Source: Vagococcus lutrae
Lineage (GTDB): Bacteria > Bacillota > Bacilli > Lactobacillales > Vagococcaceae
Reading direction: 5' to 3'
Length of the DNA: 64,000 nucleotides
NCBI RefSeq assembly: GCF_003987555.1
Contig: NZ_NGJW01000009.1
Coordinates: 24,780-88,779 of the forward strand
Part shown: positions 28,749 to 37,549 of the stretch, in pieces
Layout of the letters: every line of letters begins with the position of its first letter
Numbering within the stretch: the stretch's first letter is position 1
The notes under the pieces: model-generated
What the model saw: the letters and a program-made list of their open reading frames with translations, nothing else
The model's database searches: none
Told to the model about the DNA's origin: nothing
Translations under genes and position numbers: made by a program

Positions 28749-28777
28749 ATAATAACACGTTACGAGAAAATCGTCAA
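28749..28777 (-). promoter_or_regulatory. Predicted promoter of znuCB
   Basis: Minus strand -35 TTGACG, 17 bases, -10 TATTAT. Transcription would start just upstream of the Zur-like palindrome. Confidence 0.65.
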
Positions 28778-28807
28778 TCGGGATGCAACAATAAAAATTT
28801 AATAACG

Positions 28808-28825
28808 TTTTAGGCTTGCCTAAAA
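28808..28825. promoter_or_regulatory. MntR/EfaR-type (DtxR-family) operator upstream of efaCBA
   Basis: Perfect 18-base palindrome TTTTAGGC-TT-GCCTAAAA, the form bound by DtxR-family manganese repressors. It includes the -35 of the efaC promoter, so binding would block RNA polymerase. Confidence 0.8.
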
Positions 28826-28844
28826 ATCTTTTTTGGTTTACACT
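28816..28844 (+). promoter_or_regulatory. Predicted promoter of efaCBA
   Basis: -35 TTGCCT (inside the operator), 17 bases, -10 TACACT. A small palindrome TGTAATTACA (28844-28853) covers the start site. Confidence 0.6.
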
Positions 28845-28876
28845 GTAATTACAAGAAAATAGAAGGAGGAACTCAT

Positions 28877-29629
28877 ATGCTTTCAGTAAAAAAATTGAAT
28901 GTTTCCTATTATGGAACGAAAGCATTAAATAATGTGTCACTCGATTTACCTTTAGAACACTCTATTGGTATTATCGGACCAAACGGAGCTGGTAAATCCA
29001 CATTATTAAAAGCCATCCTGGGAATTATAAAAAAAGATTCTGGACAAGTCACAATTAATGGTCAAAAAATAGACAGTTATCGCCAACAAATTGCCTATGT
29101 CGCCCAACGCAGTGAAATTGATTTAACTTTTCCAATTAACGTCATGGATACTGTCATAACAGGTACCTATCCACGTTTACCTCTTTTTAAACATCCTGGA
29201 AAAAAAGAAAAAGCCATTGCTAAAGAAGCTTTGGAAAAAGTTGGATTAGCCGACCTTGCTCATCGTCAAATAGGTAACTTATCCGGCGGACAGCTGCAAC
29301 GTGTTTTTATTGCACGTGCTTTAGCTCAACAAGCTGATTTTTTCTTTTTAGATGAGCCGTTTGTCGGAATTGATATGGCGAGTGAAAAAATCATCATTGA
29401 TATTCTCAATGAGCTAGTCGCTGACGGTAAAACGATTATTACCGTCCACCATGACTTAAATAAAGTACAAGACTACTTTGATCATCTTGTATTACTCGAC
29501 CATACAATTATTGGTGCTGGAGAAACAGAAGATGTCTTTAATCAACAAAATATCCAATCTGCTTACGGCCAAACACTTGGTAATTTGCTATTTAGAGAGG
29601 AGGAACCTGTTCATGGAAATACTCTTTAG
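28877..29629 (+). CDS. efaC: Manganese ABC transporter ATP-binding protein
   Basis: 250 residues. Walker A GPNGAGKST, signature LSGGQLQRVFIARAL, Walker B FFFLDEPF and switch His in TVHHDLNKV. Subunit of the PsaBCA/EfaCBA/MtsABC-type Mn(II) importer. GGAGG lies 7 bases before the ATG. First gene of efaC-efaB-efaA; it overlaps efaB by 17 bases. The upstream MntR-type palindrome supports manganese rather than zinc. Confidence 0.88.
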   Translation: MLSVKKLNVSYYGTKALNNVSLDLPLEHSIGIIGPNGAGKSTLLKAILGIIKKDSGQVTINGQKIDSYRQQIAYVAQRSEIDLTFPINVMDTVITGTYPRLPLFKHPGKKEKAIAKEALEKVGLADLAHRQIGNLSGGQLQRVFIARALAQQADFFFLDEPFVGIDMASEKIIIDILNELVADGKTIITVHHDLNKVQDYFDHLVLLDHTIIGAGETEDVFNQQNIQSAYGQTLGNLLFREEEPVHGNTL

Positions 29630-30467
29630 TATCGCAGACGCACTGAATATGCCAGTTAGTATGTTTAATGCTCTACTCGCATCTGTCATACTTGGTATCA
29701 CATCCGGTGTCTTAGGTAGCTTTATTGTTTTAAGACGACTCTCTTTAATGGGGGATGCCTTATCCCATGCCGTTTTACCCGGTGTCGCGGTTTCTTACAT
29801 GCTAGGAATTAATATGATGATTGGTGCAACGGCTTTTGGTTTACTTGCCGCAGTGCTAATCGAGTTTATTATTAAGAAAAGTAAAATTAAAACCGATACC
29901 TCTATTGGCATTATCTTAAGTTCCTTTTTCGCTTTAGGGATTATCTTGATTACCAAAGCAGAAAGTGGTGCTGACTTAAACCATATTTTATTTGGGAATG
30001 TGCTAGCCGTTACACCTGGCGAAATTTTACAATCTTTTATCATTATGGTCATTGTTTTAGGCATTATTAGTCTTTTATATAAAGAATTTCTAATTACGTC
30101 CTTTGACCCCGTTGTTTCACAAACTTATGGAATGAACACTGCCTTTTATCATTACTTATTGATGTTTTTATTAACTATCTTTACTGTCTCTGCTCTTTCA
30201 CAAGTTGGAATTGTCATGGTCATTGCGCTATTAGTAACCCCAGCCGGAACGGCTTATCTATGGTCAAATAAATTGTCTCATATGATCATCGGCTCATCTT
30301 GTTTGGGGGTTATTAGCGGAATTATTGGCGTAATATTAAGTTTTGAGTACAACTTACCGACAAGTGCAGCTATTGTATTAGTCAGTGCTAGTTTCTTTAT
30401 TGTTTCATTTATATTTTCACCAAAAAACGGCTTCTTTAAAGCCAAAGGAAAGGAAGTTACAGAATGA
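29613..30467 (+). CDS. efaB: Manganese ABC transporter permease
   Basis: 284 residues with about eight membrane segments, ABC-3 family (LGSFIVLRRLSLMGDALSHAVLPGVAVSY). The ATG at 29613 is 9 bases after GGAGG inside the efaC end; the longer open frame from 29478 is only overlap. It forms the membrane channel of the importer with EfaC and receives metal from EfaA. Confidence 0.88.
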   Translation: MEILFSIADALNMPVSMFNALLASVILGITSGVLGSFIVLRRLSLMGDALSHAVLPGVAVSYMLGINMMIGATAFGLLAAVLIEFIIKKSKIKTDTSIGIILSSFFALGIILITKAESGADLNHILFGNVLAVTPGEILQSFIIMVIVLGIISLLYKEFLITSFDPVVSQTYGMNTAFYHYLLMFLLTIFTVSALSQVGIVMVIALLVTPAGTAYLWSNKLSHMIIGSSCLGVISGIIGVILSFEYNLPTSAAIVLVSASFFIVSFIFSPKNGFFKAKGKEVTE

Positions 30468-31402
30468 AAAAGTGGTTACTTGGATTAGTCAGTGTTGTAG
30501 CTGCTACAACGTTAGTAGCATGTAGCGCGACTGACACATCAGATAAAGCATCAACAAAAAAAGAAGGAGATAAATTAGAGGTTGTCGCAAGTTATTCGAT
30601 TATCGCTGATATGGTTGAAAACATCGGTGGCGATAAAGTCAATGTGACGAGCATCGTCACACGTGGGACAGACCCTCACATGTATGAACCAACACCTGAA
30701 GATACCTTAAACGTGGAAAAGGCAGACATCCTGTTCTACAACGGGATGAACTTAGAAACAGGGAAAGGATGGTTCAACAAACTTTTAGAAAATGCTCGTA
30801 AAGAAGACGTAGCATTTTTAGTCACTGAAGGAATTGAACCCGAACATTTAACAGAAGAAGGTCAAGAAAACGAAGAAGACCCACATGCTTGGTTATCACT
30901 TGCAAACGGGATGATTTACGTTGACAATATTACTAAACGTCTTATCGAAATCGACCCTGACAATAAAGACTATTATGAAAAAAATCATGATCGTTACCAA
31001 GAAAAACTAGCGGCATTACATGAAGAAGCCAAAGAAAAAATGGCGGCGATTCCTGAAGAACAACGTATTTTAGTAACAAGTGAAGGCGCATTTAAGTATT
31101 TCTCTAAAGCCTACGACCTACGTGCTGAATACATCTGGGAAATCAATACTGATAACCAGGGTACGCCAGAACAAATGACTCGTATTACTGATATCGTCAA
31201 TAGCGGAAACGTTAAAGCTTTATTTGTGGAAACAAGTGTTTCTCCTAAAACAATGAAAGCTGTCGCTGCTCAAACAAAAGTCGATATCTACGACACAATT
31301 TTTACTGACTCCTTAGCAAAAGAAGGTGAAACAGGAGATACATACTACGACATGATGAAGTGGAATATCGATACTATTCATGACGGTTTAACACAAGAAT
31401 AA
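30464..31402 (+). CDS. efaA: Manganese-binding lipoprotein, PsaA/EfaA family
   Basis: 312 residues. Lipoprotein signal with lipobox LVAC (Cys20). The cluster A-I metal ligands line up as His72 (DPHMYEP), His141 (DPHAWLS), Glu207 (TSEGAF) and Asp282 (FTDSLAKEG), the His-His-Glu-Asp set of PsaA-type manganese receptors. There is no His-rich loop, which argues against a zinc receptor such as AdcA or ZnuA. ATGA overlap with efaB. In enterococci EfaA is a known virulence-associated surface antigen. Confidence 0.92.
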   Translation: MKKWLLGLVSVVAATTLVACSATDTSDKASTKKEGDKLEVVASYSIIADMVENIGGDKVNVTSIVTRGTDPHMYEPTPEDTLNVEKADILFYNGMNLETGKGWFNKLLENARKEDVAFLVTEGIEPEHLTEEGQENEEDPHAWLSLANGMIYVDNITKRLIEIDPDNKDYYEKNHDRYQEKLAALHEEAKEKMAAIPEEQRILVTSEGAFKYFSKAYDLRAEYIWEINTDNQGTPEQMTRITDIVNSGNVKALFVETSVSPKTMKAVAAQTKVDIYDTIFTDSLAKEGETGDTYYDMMKWNIDTIHDGLTQE

Positions 31403-31413
31403 TTAATTTTTAT

Positions 31414-31456
31414 AAAAAAACATCCGACTGCTTTAAAAGCAGTCGGATGTTTTTTG
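31414..31456 (+). terminator. Bidirectional terminator between efaA and the EIIA gene
   Basis: Stem ACATCCGACTGC / GCAGTCGGATGT extended by A and T runs on both sides; usable in both directions. Confidence 0.95.
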
Positions 31457-31457
31457 G

Positions 31458-31940
31458 TTAACTTAAGGTTAAGGTTAATACTTCTTCAGAAGCTTCCACT
31501 GTGCGTTCTGTCACAGCTGGCATTTCTTTGACAGCGTCCATGTTTGTGACAACTACGACAACTGTAGAGTCTGTTTCTGTTTTAGCTAGTTCAGATAAAT
31601 CCATATCTGCTAGCTGAGTTGTAGGGGATACTTTATCGCCTTCTTTGACGTGAATGGTAAAAGGTACTCCTTTTAATTCGACCGTATCAATCCCCATATG
31701 AACTAATATTTCTAAACCGTCGTCACTAGCAATCGTAATCGCATGCTTTGTCGGAAAGACGCTCAGTACTTTTCCTGAGACTGGTGAAAACACCGCTGAG
31801 TTTTCTGGACGAATAGCAAAGCCATCTCCTAACATCTTACTTGAAAAAACACCATCCCCAACAGTTGGTAAGTCTATTAACTGACCTTTCGCTACAGCAT
31901 GACATGTTGCTTGTTTATTTTTTTTAAATCGTTTAAACAT
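31458..31940 (-). CDS. crr: PTS EIIA, glucose class (Crr-like), stand-alone
   Basis: 160 residues, a single EIIA-Glc domain. The two active-site histidines are His66 (PTKHAIT) and His81 (LVHMGIDTV); His81 is the phosphoryl acceptor by comparison with Escherichia coli His75/His90. It passes phosphate from HPr to EIIBC permeases without their own EIIA, for which murP at 8247-9677 is a candidate. It has its own promoter and terminator, fitting a shared subunit. Confidence 0.92.
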   Translation of the reverse strand: MFKRFKKNKQATCHAVAKGQLIDLPTVGDGVFSSKMLGDGFAIRPENSAVFSPVSGKVLSVFPTKHAITIASDDGLEILVHMGIDTVELKGVPFTIHVKEGDKVSPTTQLADMDLSELAKTETDSTVVVVVTNMDAVKEMPAVTERTVEASEEVLTLTLS

Positions 31941-31976
31941 TCTATTCCCTCCACACTCTCATCTTATACGCCTTTT

Positions 31977-32006
31977 ATTATACGCTATATGTTAGCGACT
32001 GTTCAA
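31977..32006 (-). promoter_or_regulatory. Predicted promoter of the EIIA gene
   Basis: Minus strand -35 TTGAAC, 18 bases, perfect -10 TATAAT. The spacer contains a small inverted repeat CGCTA-N5-TAGCG (31983-31997), a possible operator. Confidence 0.65.
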
Positions 32007-32017
32007 ACTTTTTTCGT

Positions 32018-32875
32018 TTAACAATTCAACGTCCGAACAATATGAACTTCTTGGCAAAATCCTTTTAAGCCATTATAGACACGTTTTGCACGTGAATAAT
32101 TTTGACACAAACCAAAAACGGTCGGGCCACTGCCACTCATAATCGCAACGTCTGCTCCATAACGCATCATGCGGTCTTTAATTTCTTGCACAACCGGACG
32201 ACGTTCGATTGTCGTCGCTTCCATTGCATTTCCCATGTATTGAATCATGTCTTCATAACTTTCATTCAATATCGCTTCTTTCAATGCCTCGATATTAGGA
32301 TGACTAATTTTTTCCATATCCAACTCAGCAAATATTTTACGCGTAGATACACTGAATGGGGGTTTGACTAGCACAACCCAACACTGTGGCATCGCAGGTA
32401 AACGCTCGACCTTTTCTCCACGTCCACTGACAAACGCTGTAGAGCCGTACATACAATACGGAACATCTGTACCGACTTGAAAACCAATCTGGCTCAACTC
32501 ATTTGTTTTAAGACCAAGCCCCCATAACTGATTTAAGCCACGTAACACAGCAGCAGCGTCACTACTACCTCCTCCCAGTCCAGCAGCAACTGGGATATTC
32601 TTTTTGATATCGACAAAGACGCCTTTAGAAATCCCACACGCTTCTTTTAATAATGCGACAGCTTGATAGACATTATTTTTAGCATCTACTGGCAAAAAGC
32701 TTGCACTGGTCTTCACTACAATATCGTCTGTTTCTAATTCTTGAATAAACAACTTATCGGCTAAATCAACACTCGCCATAATCATTTCTAAGTCATGATA
32801 CCCGTCATCTTCTCGTTTTCGGAGAACGTCCAAACCGAGATTGATTTTGGCAGGTGCTTTCTCAATAATTTCCAT
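32018..32875 (-). CDS. ispE: 4-(cytidine 5'-diphospho)-2-C-methyl-D-erythritol kinase
   Basis: 285 residues, GHMP kinase fold with AKINLGLDV, the ATP loop PVAAGLGGGSSDAAAVL and the C-terminal MSGSGPTVFGL. Family role: phosphorylation step of the MEP isoprenoid pathway. Many Lactobacillales use the mevalonate pathway yet retain an ispE homologue, so its actual substrate here is open. ATG at 32875 directly after AGGAGGAGAACG. An extended -10 (TGGTATGAT) lies upstream. Confidence 0.9.
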   Translation of the reverse strand: MEIIEKAPAKINLGLDVLRKREDDGYHDLEMIMASVDLADKLFIQELETDDIVVKTSASFLPVDAKNNVYQAVALLKEACGISKGVFVDIKKNIPVAAGLGGGSSDAAAVLRGLNQLWGLGLKTNELSQIGFQVGTDVPYCMYGSTAFVSGRGEKVERLPAMPQCWVVLVKPPFSVSTRKIFAELDMEKISHPNIEALKEAILNESYEDMIQYMGNAMEATTIERRPVVQEIKDRMMRYGADVAIMSGSGPTVFGLCQNYSRAKRVYNGLKGFCQEVHIVRTLNC

Positions 32876-32957
32876 CGTTCTCCTCCTTTGTTGATCGGAT
32901 GATCTCTTTAAAATATCATACCATAAATTAGACAAAGAATAACCAAAAATACCCATA

Positions 32958-32997
32958 GTAAAAAATAACAGGTAAGAGTCACATCACTCTTACCTGT
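32958..32997 (-). terminator. Rho-independent terminator after the potABCD operon
   Basis: Perfect 12-base stem ACAGGTAAGAGT / ACTCTTACCTGT, six-base loop, T-rich tail on the minus strand. Confidence 0.93.
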
Positions 32998-33001
32998 CTT
33001 T

Positions 33002-34075
33002 TTATTTTCGATGCATTTTGAATTCTAAAAACAAATCATTGTAAATCCCAATATATTCTGGCCCTAAATCCTCATAGACTTCTAAGTTAGCAATCACATC
33101 ATCTTTAGGATAAAACTGTTCATCTTCAGTGATTTCTTTTGGCAATAATTTTAATGCTCCTTTATTTGGAGTGGAGTATCCGATATATTCAGCATTTTGT
33201 GCGGCATTTTCAGGTTCCAATAAGAAATTGATAAACGCGTAAGCTCCTTCAATATTTTTAGCTGTTTTAGGAATCACGATATTATCAAACCATAAGTTAG
33301 ACCCCTCAGATGGGATAACATAATGTAGATGTTCATTGTTATCGAGCATTTCTGAAGCTTCACCTGAGAAAGTTACCGCAGCCGCTGCTTCTTCATTAAT
33401 CATATACATTTTAATTTCATCTGCGACAATAGCTTTGACATTATTCGGTAAAGAGTCCAGTTTATGCGCAGCTTTTTCTAGCAACTGATTATCTTTACTA
33501 TTTAGTGAGTGCCCGTCACTATTTAAAGCTAGCCCTATCACTTCACGTGCACCATCGAATAACATAACGTTATTCTCTAATTTTTCTTGCCACAAGTCAT
33601 CCCAATGTTGCATTTCATCGGCTTTAATAACCTTGTCGTTATAAACGATTCCTAGTGTTCCCCAAAAATAAGGAATCGAGTAGACATTTTTGGGATCGAA
33701 GTCTAAATCCATAAACCGCTCATCAATCTGTTCAATGCCTTTTATCTTACTGTAATCAATTGGGATTAACATTTTTTCTTTCATCATCTTTTGAATCATA
33801 TACTCACTAGGGATTGTTAAATCATACGCCGTGCCACCTTGTTGAATTTTGGTAAACATGGCTTCGTTTGAGTCAAATGTTTCGTAACTCACTTTATAAG
33901 AGGTTTCTTTTTCAAACTTTTTAATTAATTTCGGGTCGATATAATCTCCCCAGTTATAAATGGTCACCGTATTACCACTGGCGTAACCTTGAGAGCGCTG
34001 CATTTGTTGACTCGAGAAAAATAACAATCCGATAATTCCCACTATGCCAATAACTAACACTTTTAAATTTTTCAT
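33002..34075 (-). CDS. potD: Spermidine/putrescine-binding protein
   Basis: 357 residues. N-terminal hydrophobic segment (about 5-22) followed by the mature binding protein starting near TVTIYNWGDYIDP, the PotD hallmark. There is no lipobox Cys, so it is probably held by an uncleaved anchor or secreted, as seen in related LAB PotD proteins. It captures polyamines for PotBC. Last gene of the operon, ATGA overlap with potC. Confidence 0.92.
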   Translation of the reverse strand: MKNLKVLVIGIVGIIGLLFFSSQQMQRSQGYASGNTVTIYNWGDYIDPKLIKKFEKETSYKVSYETFDSNEAMFTKIQQGGTAYDLTIPSEYMIQKMMKEKMLIPIDYSKIKGIEQIDERFMDLDFDPKNVYSIPYFWGTLGIVYNDKVIKADEMQHWDDLWQEKLENNVMLFDGAREVIGLALNSDGHSLNSKDNQLLEKAAHKLDSLPNNVKAIVADEIKMYMINEEAAAAVTFSGEASEMLDNNEHLHYVIPSEGSNLWFDNIVIPKTAKNIEGAYAFINFLLEPENAAQNAEYIGYSTPNKGALKLLPKEITEDEQFYPKDDVIANLEVYEDLGPEYIGIYNDLFLEFKMHRK

Positions 34076-34899
34076 AGTGCCGCCACCTCTTGTTTCTGAC
34101 GTGCTTGTTTTTCTTTCTTACGTGATTTATCTTGCGTGATAAAATAATAACCTGTCACTAAGACCATCGAGAATAAGAATAACAAGGTACTCAGCGCATT
34201 GATTTCTAAACTAATTCCTTGACGTGCACGGGAGTAAATTTCTACTGATAAGGTAGAAAAACCATTACCCGTTACAAAAAAGGTTACCGCAAAATCATCT
34301 AATGAATACGTAAAAGCCATAAAATAACCTGCAATAATTCCCGGTGTAATATAAGGGATAATCACTTTTCGAATGATTTGCCAATTCGTCGCACCTAAAT
34401 CTCGACCGGCGTCAATCAGTGACGGGTTCATCTCTTTAAGTTTAGGTAGTACCATTAGTACAACAATAGGAATACTAAACGCCACGTGAGATAACATTAC
34501 TGACACAAAGTTAAGACTGACTCCTAACATCGTAAAGAAGATTAAAAAACTCGCCCCAATAATAACATCTGGTGACACCATTAAAATATTGTTCGCACTT
34601 AACAAGACATTACGACGCTGACGTGTACGGGTACTATGAATCATCATCGCGCCAAACGTCCCAATCACCGTTGCAATCAAAGCAGATAAAAAAGCTAAGA
34701 GAAATGTCTGTAAAACAATGACCAATAAACGTTTATCTTCAAAAACTGCTTGATAATGCTCCCACGTAAATCCGGTAAAGCCATTCATATTGCCACCGGC
34801 ATTAAAGGAATAAAAGATTAAATAAAAAATCGGCAAATACAATAAGACAAAGACGAAGACCAAATACAAATTAGACCACTTTATGCGTTGCTTTTTCAT
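34072..34899 (-). CDS. potC: Spermidine/putrescine ABC transporter permease PotC
   Basis: 275 residues, six membrane segments, binding-protein-dependent transport motif (EAA loop DAGRDLGATNWQIIRKVIIPYI). PotC-type by position after potB and the N-terminus. It overlaps potB by 29 bases and potD by 4. Pairs with PotB to form the membrane channel. Confidence 0.92.
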   Translation of the reverse strand: MKKQRIKWSNLYLVFVFVLLYLPIFYLIFYSFNAGGNMNGFTGFTWEHYQAVFEDKRLLVIVLQTFLLAFLSALIATVIGTFGAMMIHSTRTRQRRNVLLSANNILMVSPDVIIGASFLIFFTMLGVSLNFVSVMLSHVAFSIPIVVLMVLPKLKEMNPSLIDAGRDLGATNWQIIRKVIIPYITPGIIAGYFMAFTYSLDDFAVTFFVTGNGFSTLSVEIYSRARQGISLEINALSTLLFLFSMVLVTGYYFITQDKSRKKEKQARQKQEVAAL

Positions 34900-35707
34900 G
34901 GCGACGTCCTCCCTTCTTACGTTTCTCTCCCGTTAAAATCATGATAATGACCATTGCCACAATCAACACGACACCAATCGTTGAACCCATGCCCCAGTTT
35001 TGGGTGACTAAGAAATGTTGTTCAATCGCTGTTCCTAAGGTTATGACACGATTACCACCAATCAAGCGAGTCAACATGAATAAGCTCAGTGACGGAATAA
35101 AGACTGCTTGCACACCACTTCGCACACCATTAAGCGATAACGGAAAAATAACACGTTGAAACGTTTGCCAACGATTTGCTCCTAAGTCATGACTGGCACT
35201 GATTAATGACGGATTAATTTCTTCCAAAGCGTTAAAAATCGGCATGACCATGAAAGGTATTTCAATATACGCAGCTACAAAAATAAAACTAAAGTCAGTA
35301 AACAAAATTTGCTGTTTCCCTATTCCGATAAATGATAAGAAATGGTTAATACTTCCATTTTGACTAAAAATCCCAATAAATGCATAGGCTTTTAATAACA
35401 AATTAATCCATGTTGGTAAAATAATAAGCATCAACCATAGTTGTTTATGTTTTGTTTTACTTAATAAATAAGCAGTTGGATAGCTAATCAATAAAACAGC
35501 CATTGTAATAATAAACGCATAAAAAACGGAATTAAATGTCATTTTTAAATACGTCGAGGAAGAAAAATAGGCTTGATAATTTTCAAGGGTAAACTGTCCG
35601 CTACCATTAGTAAATGACTGATAAACAATCAACAACACTGGCGCTAATACAAAAAAGACGAGCCATAAGACATACGGGACGGAATACGTAATACGTGTTT
35701 GTTTCAT
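34871..35707 (-). CDS. potB: Spermidine/putrescine ABC transporter permease PotB
   Basis: 278 residues, six membrane segments; EAA loop SASHDLGANRWQTFQRVIFPLS. The first permease of the operon, 11 bases after potA, with GGAGGGGG before the ATG. The basic C-terminal tail runs into the potC start. Confidence 0.92.
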   Translation of the reverse strand: MKQTRITYSVPYVLWLVFFVLAPVLLIVYQSFTNGSGQFTLENYQAYFSSSTYLKMTFNSVFYAFIITMAVLLISYPTAYLLSKTKHKQLWLMLIILPTWINLLLKAYAFIGIFSQNGSINHFLSFIGIGKQQILFTDFSFIFVAAYIEIPFMVMPIFNALEEINPSLISASHDLGANRWQTFQRVIFPLSLNGVRSGVQAVFIPSLSLFMLTRLIGGNRVITLGTAIEQHFLVTQNWGMGSTIGVVLIVAMVIIMILTGEKRKKGGRRHEKATHKVV

Positions 35708-35718
35708 TTTTCCCCCTC

Positions 35719-36807
35719 CTAATCCTCTTCGTAGCTTTCTAAACGAGCATCGAATTCTTCTTCGGTCTCACCGAAACGCATCACATGAATATCTTCTGCA
35801 TCAAAGTATAAGCCGACTTCACTGCCTTCAACAGCTTTTTTAGTCGAATGAACGACCCATTCGTTGCCATCCGCATCAAAACAAATAATTTCATAATGTA
35901 CACCACGGAAAAGTTGCGTATCTACTTTCACTTTTAACTTTCCTTCTGCTACCGATGTGATGCGAATATCCTCAGGACGTAGTACGACTTCAACGGGCTC
36001 ATTTGGTCTCATCCCTCCGTCTGCACATTCAAATGGTTTGCCGACAAACTCTACAAGATTATCCTCACGCATAATCCCGTCTACAATATTACTTTCACCA
36101 ATAAAATCTGCAACAAAGCGATTAATTGGTTCATCGTAAATATCAACCGGCGTCCCACTTTGGATGATTTTCCCACCATTCATAACAAATATTTCATCAC
36201 TCATGGCGAGTGCTTCTTCTTGGTCGTGCGTCACAAAAATAAACGTAATACCTAAACGTTGTTGTAATTCTCTCAATTCATACTGCATATCCGTCCGCAG
36301 CTTCAAATCCAGTGCCGATAAAGGCTCATCTAGCAATAGCACTTCAGGATCGTTGACTAACGCGCGAGCAATGGCGACACGCTGACGCTGCCCCCCTGAC
36401 ATTTCACTAATCTCGCGTTCTTCAAATCCTGATAATTGTACGAGTTTTAATACTTCTTGTACCCGTTCTTTGATTTCTGCTTTCGGCATTTTACGTAAGG
36501 TTAGCCCAAAGGCAATATTTTCAAAAACATTAAGATGAGGAAATAACGCATAATCTTGAAAAACTGTATTTACTTTTCGTTGATTTGCTGGAATGTCATT
36601 CACACGTTTATTTTTAATCCGAATGTCTCCCTCACTCGCTTCGATAAAACCTGCTATTAATCGTAAAATCGTCGTCTTACCACAACCTGATGGTCCCAAT
36701 AATGTATAAAACTTACCTTGTTCAATGTCAAAACTCACATTTTTCAATACCACTTGATCATCATAAACCTTTTTGACATTATGAAAAGTAATAATCGCTT
36801 CCGTCAT
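35719..36807 (-). CDS. potA: Spermidine/putrescine ABC transporter ATPase PotA
   Basis: 362 residues: ABC domain (1-240) with Walker [10 protein letters not shown], signature [15 protein letters not shown], Walker [12 protein letters not shown], and a C-terminal TOBE regulatory domain (about 280-350). It drives polyamine uptake. It lies 18 bases after the regulator gene. Confidence 0.95.
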   Translation of the reverse strand: MTEAIITFHNVKKVYDDQVVLKNVSFDIEQGKFYTLLGPSGCGKTTILRLIAGFIEASEGDIRIKNKRVNDIPANQRKVNTVFQDYALFPHLNVFENIAFGLTLRKMPKAEIKERVQEVLKLVQLSGFEEREISEMSGGQRQRVAIARALVNDPEVLLLDEPLSALDLKLRTDMQYELRELQQRLGITFIFVTHDQEEALAMSDEIFVMNGGKIIQSGTPVDIYDEPINRFVADFIGESNIVDGIMREDNLVEFVGKPFECADGGMRPNEPVEVVLRPEDIRITSVAEGKLKVKVDTQLFRGVHYEIICFDADGNEWVVHSTKKAVEGSEVGLYFDAEDIHVMRFGETEEEFDARLESYEED

Positions 36808-36825
36808 ACGTCTCTCCCCTTTTCC

Positions 36826-37368
36826 TTACAAATATGATTCTGTTGCCACAATCAACAACCGACTCACACCTGTCTCATTATTTTTAATTTGATGAACCTC
36901 TGTCGCGCGATAATAAATCGCCTGTCCCTCTGTCGCTACATAACGATTACTTCCTAGCTCGACCACTACAGACCCCTCTATGACATACGCAAATGTTTCC
37001 GACATGGACGGTTCGAACTCTTTAAATTCTCCCGCTCGTTCTAAGGTTAAAAAAATGGGCTCCATTTTATTTTCATTTGAATCCGGAACTAACCATTCCA
37101 CTTCATACCGCTTTTCTTCATCAATATAGCTCGTACGCTCATCCACCTCATAAACGACCTTTTGTTGCGTGCTTTCCACATTAAAAAAGTCTTGTGGCTG
37201 ACACCCTAAGACTTCTAATAAAGAAAAAAATGTTTCCATCGAAGGAGAACTCAAATTTCGCTCTAACTGACTAATGTACCCTTTCGTTAAATCCGTTCGC
37301 TCGCCTAACTCTTCTTGTGTTAATCCTTTTTGAACACGCAAATTTTTAATACGTTGTCCAATATCCAT
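36826..37368 (-). CDS. XRE-cupin transcriptional regulator of the polyamine operon (PuuR-like)
   Basis: 180 residues: an N-terminal XRE helix-turn-helix (about 5-60, IGQRIKNLRVQKGLTQEELGERTDLTKG) and a C-terminal cupin (about 105-178). The same two-domain design occurs in PuuR, a polyamine-responsive repressor. As first gene of the pot operon it probably controls polyamine uptake, possibly through the TTAAAGT repeats just upstream. The ATG at 37368 has GAGGG 7 bases upstream; the longer frame from 37386 has none. Confidence 0.8.
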   Translation of the reverse strand: MDIGQRIKNLRVQKGLTQEELGERTDLTKGYISQLERNLSSPSMETFFSLLEVLGCQPQDFFNVESTQQKVVYEVDERTSYIDEEKRYEVEWLVPDSNENKMEPIFLTLERAGEFKEFEPSMSETFAYVIEGSVVVELGSNRYVATEGQAIYYRATEVHQIKNNETGVSRLLIVATESYL

Positions 37369-37401
37369 CGATGTCCCTCTTTCCATGTTTCATCTCACTT
37401 A

Positions 37402-37432
37402 TTAAAGTAACTTAAAAGTAAACTTAAAGTTT
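37402..37432. promoter_or_regulatory. Candidate operator before the pot operon (triple direct repeat)
   Basis: Three consecutive near-copies TTAAAGTAAC, TTAAAAGTAAAC and TTAAAGTTT with about 11-12-base period; the last forms the palindrome AAACTT-A-AAGTTT (37420-37432). It lies 34 bases upstream of the regulator start, where the promoter should be. Confidence 0.5.
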
Positions 37433-37513
37433 AATTTAAACACAATTATAAAGGATGACATTTTCTTTTTCAAGAACAACTCATCTTTTATCGTTATTTT
37501 TTTAAAGGTGTTC

Positions 37514-37519
37514 TATAAT
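37514..37519 (+). promoter_or_regulatory. -10 element of the acuI-like gene
   Basis: Perfect TATAAT about 30 bases before the ATG at 37550. The matching -35 (TCGTTA at 17 bases) is poor. Confidence 0.4.
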
Positions 37520-37549
37520 AAGGGTAACATATATTAGGAGGTTATGCGG

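Noticed and set aside
28751..28771. Second Zur-like half-sites (CGTAAC and TGTTAT) in the znuC promoter spacer
   Set aside because: The half-sites are one base too far apart compared with the perfect box at 28714-28736, so I do not call a second operator.
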